A DNA stretch of 64,000 bases from Callaeas wilsoni (taxonomy: Eukaryota > Chordata > Aves > Passeriformes > Callaeidae). Every line of letters begins with the position of its first letter. Position 1 is the first letter of the stretch. Under the pieces are notes generated by a model. The model saw nothing but the letters and a program-made list of their open reading frames with translations. It made no database searches and was not told where the DNA came from. Position numbers and translations under genes: made by a program. Where the stretch lies: the NCBI GenBank assembly GCA_013398955.1, contig VWPU01017642.1, positions 62,001 to 126,000 of the forward strand, read 5' to 3'. Positions 41,501 to 55,150 of the stretch are shown in pieces.

Positions 41501-41924
41501 ATGGATACTTAGGAGAACAGCAATAAAATGATCCACACTCTATACACTGCCTCTTCCTACACACAGTTCAGCAGTGTCCAGCTGTTAGCCAAACGGCCAA
41601 ACTGTCTCCTTCAGACTTCCTCTGCCCTGCCTCTGTATCAGAGGAAGTTCCAGTAGGTTTATGACTGAAACCTCTGCGTTCAGTCATCAACGTGGCTGCT
41701 AACAGGCTAAATTTGCATCTGAGTTTGGCATGTCAGTGACTGCAAAGCCCAGACTTATGGATTCAATCAGGAGGTCCATCTCAGTTCAGCACCAGAAAGC
41801 AACAACCTGAGGTCTTCTGGACCTTAATGCACTCTTCTAGCTCATTTCAGGTCCAGGTCAAGAGAGTTTTTCATTACACCTGAAAGTGGCTGAAAACCCA
41901 TCAGAGCAGAAAGAAAATTCTGCC
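38598..41924. other. Intergenic, nothing recognised
   Basis: Unique sequence of moderate AT content. No gene or repeat family identified. Confidence 0.6.
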
Positions 41925-42420
41925 CTCTCAATTCAGGAAAGACATTGAGTTGCTGGAGCATGTCCAGAGAAGGGCAATGGAGCTGCTGAAGGGTCTGGAG
42001 CACAAGTCCTATGAGGAGCAGCTGAGGGAGCCAGGGGTGTTTAGCCTGGAGAAGAGGAGCCTCAGGGGGCCTTTATTGTTCTCTACAAGTACCTGAAAGG
42101 AGGCTGTAGTGAGGTGGAGGTCAGTCTCTTCTCCCAGGCAACCAGTGACAGGACAAGAGGACATAGTATTGATGTACATCAGGGGAGATTTGAGTTGGAC
42201 ATTAGGAGGAATTTCTTCACAAAAAGGTTGATTAGACGTTGGAATGAACTCCCCAGTGAGGTGTGGAATCACTGTCCAGGGAGGTATTTAAGGAAAGACA
42301 GGACATGGCATTTAGTGCCAGGATCTAGTTGGCATCGTGGTTGGTCACAGGTTGGATCTCAATGATCTCGGAGCTACTTTTCAACCTAATTTATTCTGCG
42401 ATTCAGTGATTCTGTGATTT
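41925..42420 (+). mobile_element. CR1 LINE 3' fragment
   Basis: Plus-strand CR1 3' region of about 495 bp. Motifs include GGAGCATGTCCAGAGAAGGG, GAGGAGCAGCTGAGGGAGCC, TTTAGCCTGGAGAAGAGGAG, GGAATTTCTTCAC, and a 3' end resembling the GATTCTGTG tail. The 83-87 aa ORFs here are the decayed C-terminal end of the CR1 polyprotein and its shadow. Confidence 0.95.
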
Positions 42421-44639
42421 GTACCTGTGTACACTGGTTTCAGCTCCAGCAGCTTCTATTTCTAGTGACAGGGCAAGGAACTAAAATATGAGACGTGATA
42501 CCTAGTGTAATTCCTGCTTCCTTTAATATATTCTTACATTCTGTGACTGTAGCCAGCCTGTTGATTTTGGCCTGGAGTCAGCTACCAGGTCTCAGGTGAC
42601 AGCTGTGACTAATGACTGAGATACTGGAAAGAGTAACTACAGCTGTCTGCACCAGGATCCTGATTTGCTTCCTCATGCCCAGGCCAGGGGGGTGGTAGAT
42701 CAGTGTCACAGCTTACATGCTGGCTCACTTTCCCTGGTAAACTCACATGCATCCTAAACTGGGGCATTTCCCACAAGAATGCTCTGACTCAGCATTGCAT
42801 TCCTGTGACAACTCAGATTCTCACCCAGCCCCCTCCTGAAGCAGCTGCTGTCGCAGGAGGTAATTTTCTTATTTTTCTCCCAAAACCTCTCCCAAGGGGG
42901 CTTTTGAGTATAAGGGCTGAGATCTTGAGACATCAGTTTTTATTGGGAGAAAGAAGTCAGTTAAACATTTTTTCATTAATCTCCCATCTATTATGTTGAA
43001 GGGTTTTTTTTTTATAGCCACATTTTAATGCTAAATGTTTTATTCTTGCTATTAATTTCTACCTGGTCATTTATACTCACCTCCTCATAACCACATAGCA
43101 GCCTCAGGTAAAACAACTGAAAACTCAGATGGCACTTACAATGCTCACAGCTTAATATAGCATAGGTTATGTTCTCTGTGCATAATGTTATTTTATACTT
43201 ACTGTTGTGTGGATACTGTTAAATACATAACTGTAGCTATGCACCTTCCTGAGAATTTTTCAAGTGTATCCAATATGTATGAGACCTTTATTTAAAAAGA
43301 CCAAACCAAAAAACTCTAAAAATCCATTGAGATGATTCTAGAAAAGAGCCAGACTACAGCAAAGACACTGAACATCTAAAATAAAATAGCATCTATTTAT
43401 TCTGACACATGGAAAAACATTCCCAGGAGCTAGCAAATCAATGTAAAAGTACATACTGCTAGCCTTCACAGAAAATTCAGGGCAGCATAATGCAAGTTCT
43501 CCTAGAATTCAGCATTGATTATTATGCTAATATGGCCATAAAAATAGGAGCATATGGCTGGAAGAGACAGTCTAGGTCATGATCTAGTAGACAGTCTGGT
43601 TCATGTGGGTTAGAACACCCAGAGCTGTGGGCAACTGAGGAAAAACCTCTAGTTCTAAAGGCTGTAGAGACTCCATAAGTAACTAATACCCTCGACTGCA
43701 AAGCATCTCCATCACTCTGTACTGAATTTATGGTTTTACATAGGCTAAGTGTCACAGCTGTGCCATGGGAAGCATGAGTGGGAAACTGAGAACATCTCTC
43801 TACTAGCACAGTATATGTTAAATAAAATTCACTCAAGGACTGACTACTTTATTCTCTATATAGAAAGGCAAGAGAAAAAAGTTCTTTAAAGTAAAACATG
43901 GGAGAAAGCCCCCTCTCTTGATCAATAACTTCTTTAACCCTTAGCATCAGCCTGAAGCTATATAATGCACTATGACCCTCAAATGTATCTTGTAAACTTC
44001 CTCCCGGCAGTTATGGTGAATACTTTTCAGTTTCAAAACTGACAGCAAAATCTACATCCCCTAAAAACCAGAGCATCCACCTGGGAAAATCCTTCCTGGA
44101 CTCCATATAAGACAACCAAAATGTCTTGAGAACACGTTATAAATTTAATACAAGCTCATAAAGTTCCGGGTACTTAGGGTATGTCTCTGCCTATGACACA
44201 TCTGCTGTCTGATTGCCCATGCTCACAGCCTAACTCAGAAGCTTAAAGACGGTCACCCCATGCCATTTGTGACACTATAACTTACCTGAAAAATCTACAT
44301 AGGTCTGGCAAATACTACTCAGGTCTTGGAGAAGAACTTTTCTGGATTGACAGCTTGAGGCCGGGAGCAGTGCCTGAGGACATGGCACTAGCTGCTGATG
44401 TCTAGGGGACTGAGGTGAGCCACCAATGTCCTAGTCCCAGACATTTTCTTACTCTGTTACATAGCTCTCCCTATACATCATCTGAAGTTTATCTTAAAAC
44501 AAATTTAGCTTCACTTTCTCCCAGAGCCTATGTGGATACTCTTAAAATTTTGCTCCTCAGATACTAGGAATTTCCAGAATACATTTATTAATGATCAATT
44601 TACAGTAATTTGATTCTATGTTAATGTATGTATTTAGCT
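42421..44639. other. Intergenic, nothing recognised
   Basis: Mostly unique sequence. A weak CR1-like hint near 43550-43600 is too diverged to call. Confidence 0.55.
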
Positions 44640-44945
44640 TAAGCCATTCTATTCCTCCAAAGACATATTTCTAGAGTCCTCATTTATCCTCTTGCATTTC
44701 TTTTTTTGCTTGGCTAAACAACCTTGGCTAAACAACCTCTGCAAGGTCTCATTGTAAGTCTTTCTCTTTACTTAATCATTTCTATTGGTTGTTTCTGCTT
44801 CTCTTCCTGTTCAATTTTATATTTTTTGAACATAGATGACCAGCCCAGCACACAATATTCCAAACGACACCTCAAGCAATGCTTTGTTGCAGTGGCACTT
44901 TTGCAATTCCCTATCTCATTTTAGTATCGTGCTGTGTGCCTTTTA
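44640..44945 (-). mobile_element. Old, diverged CR1-like LINE fragment
   Basis: GGCTAAACAACCTTGGCTAA and AACCTCTGCAAGGTCTCATT, followed by GACCAGCCCAGCACACAATA with TTCCAAACGACACCTC, follow the order of the reverse-oriented CR1 3' region. Divergence is high, so this is an ancient copy. The plus-strand ORF at 44724 falls inside it. Confidence 0.55.
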
Positions 44946-47900
44946 GCATAAACAACCACCCAATTCTGGAAACATTTTATAAATTTTGGGGACTTAAAAG
45001 TAATAAATCTGAGGAATAAAACATTTAACTTGCAATTTCTGTAGAGCTAGGAAGGTTGATATAGGATTTTCGTGCAGGCAGGAAATGTTACGTGGACTGT
45101 TTCTTTTGTCTTTTGTTCGCTTCCTCATTTCCTCACATGCTGCCAGAGAGATTTTCCATCAGCACTTTGCCATTTCACTGTAAACAGCCTTTGGTTCTTC
45201 AGGTTCCCTGTATATCAGTAATCAAGGACACTCTTGCTGCTTTTTTCCCCTGTTAGTAAGGAAGGAAGATTTGTCTTCATCATGTATTTTTTATCCGTTA
45301 TCTACAGTCAGCATCATTTGCTGGTATATGTCTCATGTAGGTCAATTGCCAATTGTCAAGGTCTGAGACCATTATCAAACTACCAGCAGACTTTTGAGAG
45401 AAAGAGCTGTCACAGTATGCTGTAAACCTATGTGACTTTAAATGATGCATTCATACATGGTATGTGATTTATGTTACAATGTGAAAGAGTCAGAAATCCC
45501 AAAAATATAATCGAGATGCCTACCTCACTTGCAAAAACACAATGCTTCACCTCAGACTGTCAGGAAATAAAGTTTAACTTTATAAAACAGAGCTGGCCAT
45601 ACTTAAAGGATATTATAACAGAAATTTTAAGTTTTGTTGAGATGCCCGACTAGGAGAGGAATATATACAAACTCTCTCCTGTCACTAAATGCTTATAAAA
45701 TCACAACCCATCATCTGAACTGCAAAAGACTTGCGCCTTACACTGTCTGCGTTTAGGTCCTGGAATGTGAAATGGTTTTGGATTTCAAGTTAAATAAACT
45801 ACTTGCAGAGTGGATAAAGCAGGAATAAGTTCAAGCTAGTATAAATTGGTGTCACCTGTCTTACTAAGCACACACACATGAAGCAGAGGAAAATAGGGAG
45901 GAATGCTAAATAGGAAATGTAGGCAAACTCCTTATTATCAGTGTTTTGGCGCTCCACTCCAACATGATATCACTGTTGTGCGGGGAATACTGGTGGAAGT
46001 TTTTACTCTTTTCTTCTGCTTTATTCTATAAATATCCACATTCCCAATGCTCCATTTAGTGCCTAAAAACTCTAATAATTTTTACCTTTTCTTTGTTGGC
46101 AATAATCTTGTTCTAGCCTCAGTTGTCTTATTTTCTTGAGCAGCTCTGTGGAGGCTGTTATTACCATCTGTCCCACGTTAACCTGTGTAAAACTTTCCTT
46201 TGGTAAGAGCACCTGAAGGAACTTTGGCTTCTGTGTTATCTTACCCCTCACTAACATAACATAGGAATTACATGAAGACTCTATTTTTTTCTTCAAAGGT
46301 AAAGACAAAACACCGGAAGAGGTAATATTTATGCTGCTTGTATTAGAGTGATGAACCCCAGTTTCTCTTTTAAACAGAAAGTGCAAATATTTCCATGGCA
46401 GAGAAGAATCTGCTATTCAGCCCAAGAAATGAAATAGTAAAGCCACTACTAACAGACTGTTTTGGGATGGTGACATAGCACATGAGCAAACCATGAATAA
46501 TATATTTTTTTGGACCTGGTAATCCAGATATTGACAAAATATCTCCAGCATTTCTCTCACGTAACAGTGTCCTTAAACCTCATTCAGTTATAGACTTAGA
46601 CTTCATCACCTACCCTGCATGTGCAAGGGACTGTAGCATATCTTCCCCATTCCCTTAACACTGTTTCTGAAATCCTTGTGGAGGCTGTCAAAAGCCTTAT
46701 CTTCTGTACTTGGCTGTTATAAGACTTGTCTGTGGATGCATAATGTTCACCTCAACCCTTGACCCCTGTGAATTTGGCATCCGGCTGGAATCCTGGCAGA
46801 CAACTACCTGTCAGCAATTTACTGCAAGGATCCTGCCATCATCTGTTTCAAGCTCTCTGAACAGGAAAACGAGAAGAGGGTTTTGTATTTCAAAGGACTA
46901 TAGAGCTCAGGGATGGTTTTTAAAATTGAAATTCTGGCTGCGAGAGTCATTAAATATAGTTCTGCTTCTTCTCTAGACTGTGAGATCAAACAGCCCAGGC
47001 AACAGGAGGAATATTTGCTGACTTACGGTACATGTACAATTTTTGCAGATTGGTTGGCTTCATTCTGCAACTTACTATGAAAAGGACATAAAAATGTCAT
47101 TGACATGTCTGGTTTTGTGCTGAAAAAATCCTATGCTAAAACATTTTTCCCAATCTGTTTCTGAACTTTTTCTTCATGGATATTCAAGTTCTAGAACTTG
47201 TTTTTCTGGAGTCTGATGATAGGTTTCTTAAGAGACTATATGGTCTGAACTTTCTGAACAGTATTTGATTTGAAGGATCTGGTAGGAAAATCATTAATTT
47301 TTATGATAATCCAGTCTAGTAATGGGGAAAAGAAACCATAAAAAGTTATGCATAATTTAGTAATGTCCAAGACCATAATCCAGCAATCTTGACTCCATGC
47401 TCGCTACAGAACCAAAATTTTCACTAAACTCATCAGAGCATTGTCTTTCACCTTAGGGTAGAATTCACATTACAAAAAAAAAAAGTCCCTGCCCTATTAA
47501 TGATCTGTAAGAGGCAGCCAGTTCATATTCAGTTTATCACATTTCAGCTTCACAAAACCAAACCCCCAAAATATGGGAGCAGCCAGCTAAGGCAATAGAC
47601 TATCCCTGAACTGAAATTCAAGTTGTTGATTTTTTTTAGGATGCCTAGCCAGAAGCACACGTGCATGTAAAATCTTCAGTTTGAGTGTGTGGACAGTGCT
47701 GATTTGCTGCAGTAAGAAACATGGAGTATTTGGATACAGTTTCATTACTTAAGCAAAAGTCTGTTAGTGGAGATTAATGTTTTGCATCTAAAGAGTCCAT
47801 TTCATAATTATACTACTTACAAGTGGTTGGTAGCCAAAGTAAGAGAGACAGGATTGTTAACTAATATAAAATATCAAAAGAATTTCTGTTACTTCCTAGG

Positions 47901-48611
47901 AATTAAGAATGTCTCTGAATCATCAAGATCTATAAATGTTTACACCATTATTTCTTTTATTTTCAATAAAAAGAAATTATCTTTTTTGTTTTCAATAAAA
48001 AGAAACGTCCAAACTAATGGAATGCTAAATGTTTTCTCCATAAATAATCTGAGAATTAATGAGGAAATACTAAAACGTGCAAGATATGCATCCTTTATGT
48101 AAAATATACCAAAAGGATCTGCAAGTTTTTGAGACATGGCACTGTCAAGTGTGAAGGACAATTTTGGGATATATCAAAATGGAGGAATCATAATAAATAG
48201 GTATGAGATCTGTTAAGAAATGTGCAGAATGAGGCCATCACAGCACAAACCCCAAGAGGCTGTTTACTGCACCACACAGAAAAAACACTGGATCATAAGA
48301 ACTCATCAGCACAATAGTTTGGTGAATGGGCCCTTGAAAGGACCCCTGCAAGAAAGATTTGTGGCACCATTTAGTTGACTGACTGCCCTTTTTGAGAGGT
48401 TTGATTCCCCATGTGAGTGCTACCCTATAGAAAGACCCTATGAATTTGTTTTCTAACCAACACTGAGTGTTCGTGCAACAGCTTGCATGAAGGAAAATAA
48501 AATTTAAAATCTTAATGTAAATACTTCTACCATAGTTATTTAGCTCTTTAGGTGAAGCTGGTATTTTTGTGTTGCTAGTTCTTTGTCCCTCTTGACAAAG
48601 AAATAGACTCA
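44946..48611. other. Intergenic, nothing recognised
   Basis: AT-rich unique sequence. A two-copy 29-bp tandem duplication sits at about 47953-48010. The ORFs here show no resemblance to known proteins. Confidence 0.6.
47953..48010. repeat. Two-copy 29-bp tandem duplication
   Basis: TTTCAATAAAAAGAAA occurs at 47961 and 47990 with partly matching T-rich flanks, consistent with a recent local duplication. Confidence 0.75.
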
Positions 48612-48960
48612 TATAATCACAGAATCGTAGAATGAGTTGGGTGGAAGGGACCTGACACAGGCAGGAACACCTTCCACTAGATCAGGTTGCTCAAAGCCTC
48701 TGACCTTGAACACTTTCAGGCACTGGACATTCACAGCTTGTCTGAGCAACTTGTTTCAGTGCCTCACCACACTCACTGTAAAGAATTTATTCCTTATATC
48801 TTTTTATATACCCTCTTTCAGTTTAAAATTGTTGCCTTTTATACTGTCACTTCAGGACCTGATAAAAAGTCTTTCTCCATCTTTTTTATAAGACCTCTTT
48901 AAATATTGAACTGCTGCATTAAGATCTCCCCAGAGACTTCTCCAGGCTAAACCTGGAAGT
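48612..48960 (-). mobile_element. CR1 LINE 3' fragment
   Basis: Reverse-oriented CR1: ATCACAGAATCGTAGAATGA tail, GGTGGAAGGGACCT, then an internal gap before GGAACACCTTCCACTAGATC, CAGGTTGCTCAAAGCC, and onward to CAGAGACTTCTCCAGGCTAA. A segment just after the tail is missing relative to other copies. Confidence 0.92.
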
Positions 48961-51900
48961 TAGAATACCCTCTAGAAACATCAAATGAAGTTCTGCTCCT
49001 ATATTTCAGCAGAGACGTGATAACATGGCTTGCTGCAATGCGCAGAACCGTGGGATATACTTTGTAGGATTTGCACAGGCATACTTGACCAGGGACAGCA
49101 GTTCTGACTCACTTGAAGCTCAGATGACCACTTGGAGCATGACTTCCTCAAGGTTAGGCAAGCTTTAGTGGAGCAATTCAAGTGAGGAGTTAAACCTCTG
49201 CAGTGGAAATGTACATGTAGAAAGAAACCTTCTAAAGGGAGCTGCAGTATCATAGCTGGGAAGCCCAGTGATTTCAGGAACTACACGTAGGAAATTCAGT
49301 AGTCAGAGTTTTCTATTAAAATTTTTGAACTTAATGAATCCTGAGCCTGGTTTCTGATGTTGAGCCCTCACATTCTTTTGGGCTCAAGGTCCACTTTGCC
49401 CTGAACCATTTCTGGAAACGGAGTTCTGTCACCTCTAGGGCTTTAAAAAATGCTGAACCACCTGCTAAGGAGTAGTGGGTAGGTCTTATTGTTCTTTGTA
49501 GGCCTTTGTAACTAAGCATAACGAAAGCTCTCTTTCTGAGATTGTGTGTAGCAGCTGGATAGAAGATCAGAGCTGCTACTGGAGCAGTGCCATCTATACA
49601 GAGTGAGAAAGTAGACTTGGCAAAGGGCTCTGGCTGTACCAAGTGGGTCCCACTGGCAGATGAAACTTTAGCAAGCTGTCTGAGTTATCTTATTATGCAT
49701 CTGCTCCTCGTAGTTTATCAGGGCCTTGGTTAGTCTGACAGAGCTGTGAGATTCAAGTTAAATTACACCCCATGCCAGTACTGTCTGTGCTGAAATAATA
49801 GTTCTTCTCCTATTATGGCATTATTATGAGATTTAAATTTATGTGTTATTAGAATTTGCTTTTCAGCTAATGGTGCTATTTTAATGGGTTCACTGAGTAG
49901 TTTTCATGCACTTTCCAATCTGGAATGTCTTTATACAGCAGAAACAATAAGAATGGCATTGATAATGAAAACTTTGCAGTACTTACTGTCTAAAAATATT
50001 TACATTTTGAGAAGGTACTTCTTCTAGTGAAATTTTCACGGAGGTTTTTTTTCTTTTTAATGTTCTTTCTGCATTTCAAAGCTTAATGGTTTTATTTTCT
50101 GAGCCAATAATCCACCTTTGCACTTCTTGTGACGTTGTGTACTAAGTAAACATATTTGCATTAAAGATGATGACATTTTAGCAAAGTTTGGCTGTAAGAT
50201 TTGTTCAGTACTTTTGCCAAGCAGTGGCATACATTGCTAGAAAAGTTGTTAAAAATACTTTGCAAAATTTTTCTTTTGGTGCCATGGACATCTCTCCAGC
50301 TGTTATTTCCACTGTTCTCTTGCAGAGTGAAGCCTTGCTGTCTATTGGCAGACTTGTCTCATTTATTTGGACAAATCAAGAGATCCTTGCAGGTATAGAG
50401 TGGTTGCAGAAATGAGGTTTGCCTGACCACTGCTACTCCTCATACCAGCCTAATTCTTCATCAGAGCAGTTATATCCCTCCTCAACAGTTATAGAGCATG
50501 TGAACTCCCTCAGTCCATCTAAACACCTGCCTTCACTGTGGCCCCTCATACTGTGACGCCTCTGTGGTGCTTGTCCCTCCTAAATGAGCAGCTCCTGTCA
50601 TTCCAGTGCTCCTCACCATATGGCCCAATGTGCAAACCATTTTCTAAGCATCAACTCACGCATGTTGCATGGGGTTTTAAACAATCAAGGGTCAATTCAC
50701 TCCTGACTGCTCTGCATATCGTTTTGGCTGTGGCTGAGATCATTTCTGGCCTCACTGTTTCCTGGGAGTGAGGGGGATTCACCAATATGCATGTCAGTGG
50801 GAGCTGCCAAAAGAATGTTAACTGCTATTAAACTGGTGTCAGGGAGCATGGAAATGAGCCAGGGGGGCAATCTGGCCAGTACTGCACCCTCCATGTACAA
50901 AAAATAAGGACTTCTGTGTGTGCAAGCCTGAAAGGGGAATGTGAAGAGGTGAAAGACACATTTATCTAACCAAGAACAGATGAGAGTGCTCAGGGAAAAT
51001 GGCATCAACAAAAGGGAGCAGCACTTATTACACTTAACATTTTTGTTAGAGAAGTCAAGGAGCAGCTGCTGGCTGAAAAGGAACCAGTCATCTCCATCAT
51101 AACTCTGATGCACGACAGGGTGTGCATGCAAAGTAGTCACAGTTCTATGAGTATCCAAGGGTGGTTAATATGACCTCTTTCACAGATATACCCTAAGTTA
51201 AAATGACCAATTAAAATGTAAGTAATAGCTCATTTCCTAAAGATTGTCAGGAAAATGGGTCAGCTGTTTTTGGGCATGATGACTTGTCCCCTTTGTTTGT
51301 AGATAGGATATATATGATAGAAAAAGCTTTAATTGATGACGTGAATTAAGCATTAAAATTTATGAATTTTGTACAGGACATTGAAACTCTAAATTACACT
51401 AATTTGATACTTGAAAGATCAAACATATAGAAAAGGAGAATTCCTAATTTTGTTAACACAAGCGGAGATATTATTTGTGAATTTCTTAGATAAGATTCAT
51501 AAATGAGTATACAACAAACTTCAGTTATAAGTATGTGGATCCTTCTCTGAACAGTGACAGTCATGAGGTCTGTCCAGAACTAGCAAAGAGGCCAGGCTGG
51601 GTGGGGCAAATACTTTGAGGCAAGTCACCTCAGGCTATGGCAAGTGGACAACACGAAGAAGCTGATGGTGGAAGATGAGCAGTCTGAGTGATGGTTTGAT
51701 GAATGGATTTTTTAAGAAGGTAGTGTGTCTCTTGATTACTTGCGTGGCCAGAAGTTTTCTAGATGCTAAGGAAGTATTGTGGTGGCTGGCATCTGGGATG
51801 TGAATAAGCGTGCTAAGACTTGTGAAGTCAGTTGCATTAAAAAGATCGAGGACTAGCAAGTGGAGGTGTGCAATCTTACTGTGTGAAAAGGACAATTTAT

Positions 51901-54524
51901 GTTCTGAAATTTAAGGGAAATTTTATGGTAGGACTCTCGATCTCTCTGGATGAATAAAAACCACAAAGAAAATTGCAGGAGTAAGCAGACACCCTACCAG
52001 GAACAGGAAAAAGTTCTGCTCAGCAATGCAATTATGTTTAGAAGATCAAGTAGTGTGGGAATGTGAGACATGCCAAAAGCCTGTCTGGGCCAGACTTTGT
52101 GAAGGAAATTAAAAAAATAGCAAAAGGTTATTCAGCTGTATAAATAAAAAGAACACAGGAAGGTGTGAGTCCACTACAGAATAATGACAGAACAGAGATT
52201 AAAGATAATCTTGCCACGTCCGCAAAAGTAAATGAACACAAAGCCCTTGGAGTCTAATAAGTGCAATTTTCTCTGTAGGCTGGTGTTCATTAGCTGTCAT
52301 TGGTGGAAGAATCAAAAATTTGATGTGTTTGTCAACACCAAATCTTGCATGGACTCTGATGAGATGTTAGTAAATTATCAAACTCTAATTATCAGCATGT
52401 GTCATCAACACAGGTGAAGAGCTGAGTAATATCTACATGAAAACCATCATGAGCTCTACATATAAATGCCTCAAATGTAATTGTGTGAAAAGAAGAGAAA
52501 CAATTGGATTGAGGGATATTGACTACATGTGTGTTGTAGCTTTGGTAAAATCATGCAAACTACAGCTATTTTAGCAATAAATTAATAAATGACCACTAAC
52601 AATGTACATAATATGTAAAATCTGAATTTGAATCGCTCTTTTCACCTCTGATTGCCCTTATCTGACAATGTTTTTGTTGCATGGCAAATAGAGATGCAAG
52701 ACTAGAAAAAATGTTCTTGTTTACTGAGTTTGCAGAATTTTCAGAGGGTGAAAGCATTGACTTTTTCAATATCCAGAGTCAAGTAGGACTAAAATATTTA
52801 TATCTGTTTCACTTAGGCAGTGCTTGCTAATTCCCACCTGCAGCTTTTCAATTGCATAAATACTGAACTGACACTACCAAGTTTGCCTTCTTGTAACACA
52901 CCTTGTATAGCAGCAGATTTCCATGCTGAACCAAGTTCCTTTCATTTTCATAGTTTGGACAGAGCATTTATAAAACTGACATGATGGTTCCTGTTACCTG
53001 GACATAAGGAAACAGCTATATTGGTATAGGGAAGAATGATAAAGAATACCTAGAAAAATTTTTTTGTACCTCTCCATGAAGATGATTTACTGTCCTCAAT
53101 GCAAAAACTCCTACACAGCCAATCAATATCCAGGTCTGAATGTCTCACATACAAGAGTGTGTCTCAGAACGTGATCTAAAAAGTGCTGAAGTGAATTAGA
53201 AAATGTCTGCCATTTACACAAGCTGATTTTTTGGTCTTACAAGAATTTGGAACAGGTCAGGCATATTAAAGTGTAGGGGAGAGAAATAACAATTTCCAGT
53301 CCTCAGATGGAGTTACTGGAGTTTAAGAGGTTAAGTAATTGCCTGAAGCTACACTATTAAGATTGTTCCATTGAGAAGGGTTCATATCCAGCCCAGGATC
53401 CTATGCCTACTAGCACATCTATTCACTCAAGTAACATGGTGTTTTAAATTCAAAATAGTTGACTCTTTAGTAGTATAGGCTAATCACAAATGAAGCACTA
53501 ACACAAGCACTGAAATGCCACTTTAATGTCTGTAGGCTTCCTTGAGAATCCAATAGTTCCAACAGGGGATTATACGAAGCACAAAGAAAGACTCCAGTAA
53601 TCTTTTGGAAAACAATTCCTAGAATACTTCAGCTTAATATTGTGCAAAGGTAGCTGTCACTTGAGGAAGTCTATACTGAAACTGGTAAACCAAATAACTG
53701 ATAAATCTTCAGTAAAGATCTACGCACCTGAGAATCTGAGAATTGGACTCAGATATTCAAAGACTTAAATGAACTATTTTGTCCACAGGAAATATCTCTT
53801 TCCAGGAATAGAAAATCCTATTATTGAGTAGGAAAGGACTTGTATGATAAGATGTCTAACTAGGTGTTCACAGGAAAGCTTACACAGCTAACATTAACTA
53901 ATTAATTAAATTACCTATGAAGATTTTACATCTTAATTTCATTATACATAAAATGTCGAGTCCTAAGAGACAATGATGTCCTAAACAGAATAGCAAGAAA
54001 GCACAGAAAACAAGTTCATTCCAAATATGGCCTTTTGGGGGACATAAGGCCGTTTATGTCATTGTGAATTTTTTAGGGTGTTTTGTTTTGTGGTGAGACA
54101 CTTTGTTGCTGCGAATCTTCAACGTTTCTGACAATAAAGACAAAATCAAAAGCTTTGGTAAAATCAGGATTGTTCAGTGATGACCATTGTGGGGTAGGGC
54201 TTTTGTCCTATGTTTTAATATTGCTTACAGCTATGAATATTTTTGTTTGGAAAAATAGCTATTGTTAGCTTGAATGAAAAACTTGTTGATTTAAGACAGT
54301 AAGACATACATTTACTTGATTAGCCTTATGTCTGTGCTTTTGAAGATAAATTTTCTTTGAATGGTACACAAATTAATTTATAATTTTTTTCTAGAACCAA
54401 ATAGTTCTAGAAACCTTATGCTTAATCTTTTTTGTATTTATGAAGGTTACTTTATATTGCTTCTTCATGCAGCTTGTTCCTGCTTAACTTAATGATCTCT
54501 TTCTTTTTTTCACTTCTGGCTTTC
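48961..54524. other. Intergenic, about 5.5 kb, nothing recognised
   Basis: Unique sequence of moderate AT content. The longest ORF (50697-51158, minus, 153 aa) shows no known domain. Confidence 0.6.
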
Positions 54525-54972
54525 AGAAATTGTGCAGAGCTTACACAGCACCAAGCCCTTTTCTACTTTTCACAGCACCCCACCAGTCAGGAGGCTGGAG
54601 GTGCACAAGGATTTGGGTGGGGACACAGCTGACCCCAGCTGACAAAAGGGACCATATGGTGTCCTGATCAGTCTATAAAGCTGAGGACAAAAAAGAGGGA
54701 ACATTTGAAATGATGACTTTTGTCTTCCCAAGTAACCGTTGGTATGATGGAACCCTGCTTTCCTAGAGATGGCTGGATACCTGCCTGCCCATGGGAAGTG
54801 GCAAATGAATTCCTTGTTTTGCTTTGCTTTACCTATTAGAGTGTCTTTATTGCAATCCATAAACTTTCTCACTTTTGCTCTTCCAATTCACTCCCCCATG
54901 CCACTGTAGGGGGAGTGAGCCAGTGGCTGTGTGGTGCCTAGTTACTGGCTGAGGTTAAACCATGACAATCCT
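54525..54972 (+). mobile_element. Avian endogenous retrovirus LTR
   Basis: Resembles a dispersed avian ERV LTR, probably ERVL-like. It has a GGTGCACAAGGATTTGGG segment, a TATA-like GTCTATAAAG at about 54670, CTTCCCAAGTAACCGTTGG, the TTTGCTTTACCTATTA segment, GGGGGAGTGAGCCAGTGGCT, and an end of GGCTGAGGTTAAACCATGAC. A primer-binding-site-like sequence follows at once, which sets the orientation as a plus-strand 5' LTR. The left border is approximate; I did not find target-site duplications. Confidence 0.75.
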
Positions 54973-55150
54973 CTTGGTGCCCAGCATGGGGCTTAAAGAT
55001 TTTGAGATAACAAGAGGTTTGGTTGCAATAAGCTAGATCGGATTTTAGCTGATATTGCTGTTTAGCTATGAATTGACAGGGTTTTATGCTTGCCATGGGA
55101 TTTACTTCCTTGTGTATTAGAGTCTAGTGCTTCTTAGTGACTGCTTTTTT
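54973..55150 (+). mobile_element. ERV primer-binding site and leader remnant
   Basis: A primer-binding-site-like sequence starts at 54975, followed by a TTTGAGATAACAAGAGGTTT leader typical of the same avian ERV group. Similarity fades after about 55145. No gag or pol frame is visible, so the provirus is truncated just inside its 5' end. Confidence 0.65.

Noticed and set aside
42009..42365. ORFs that might suggest a reverse-transcriptase gene
   Set aside because: They lie in the CR1 3' fragment. Only a decayed C-terminal remnant remains and no intact polymerase is present.
43540..43610. Possible CR1 tail fragment
   Set aside because: Only a loose GGCTGGAAGAGACAG resemblance. Too diverged to support.
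48238..48612. 124-codon minus-strand ORF
   Set aside because: No family resemblance. It ends against a CR1 fragment and looks like a chance frame.
50697..51158. 153-codon minus-strand ORF
   Set aside because: No recognisable domain, no splice context, and a length that chance allows in 64 kb read on both strands.
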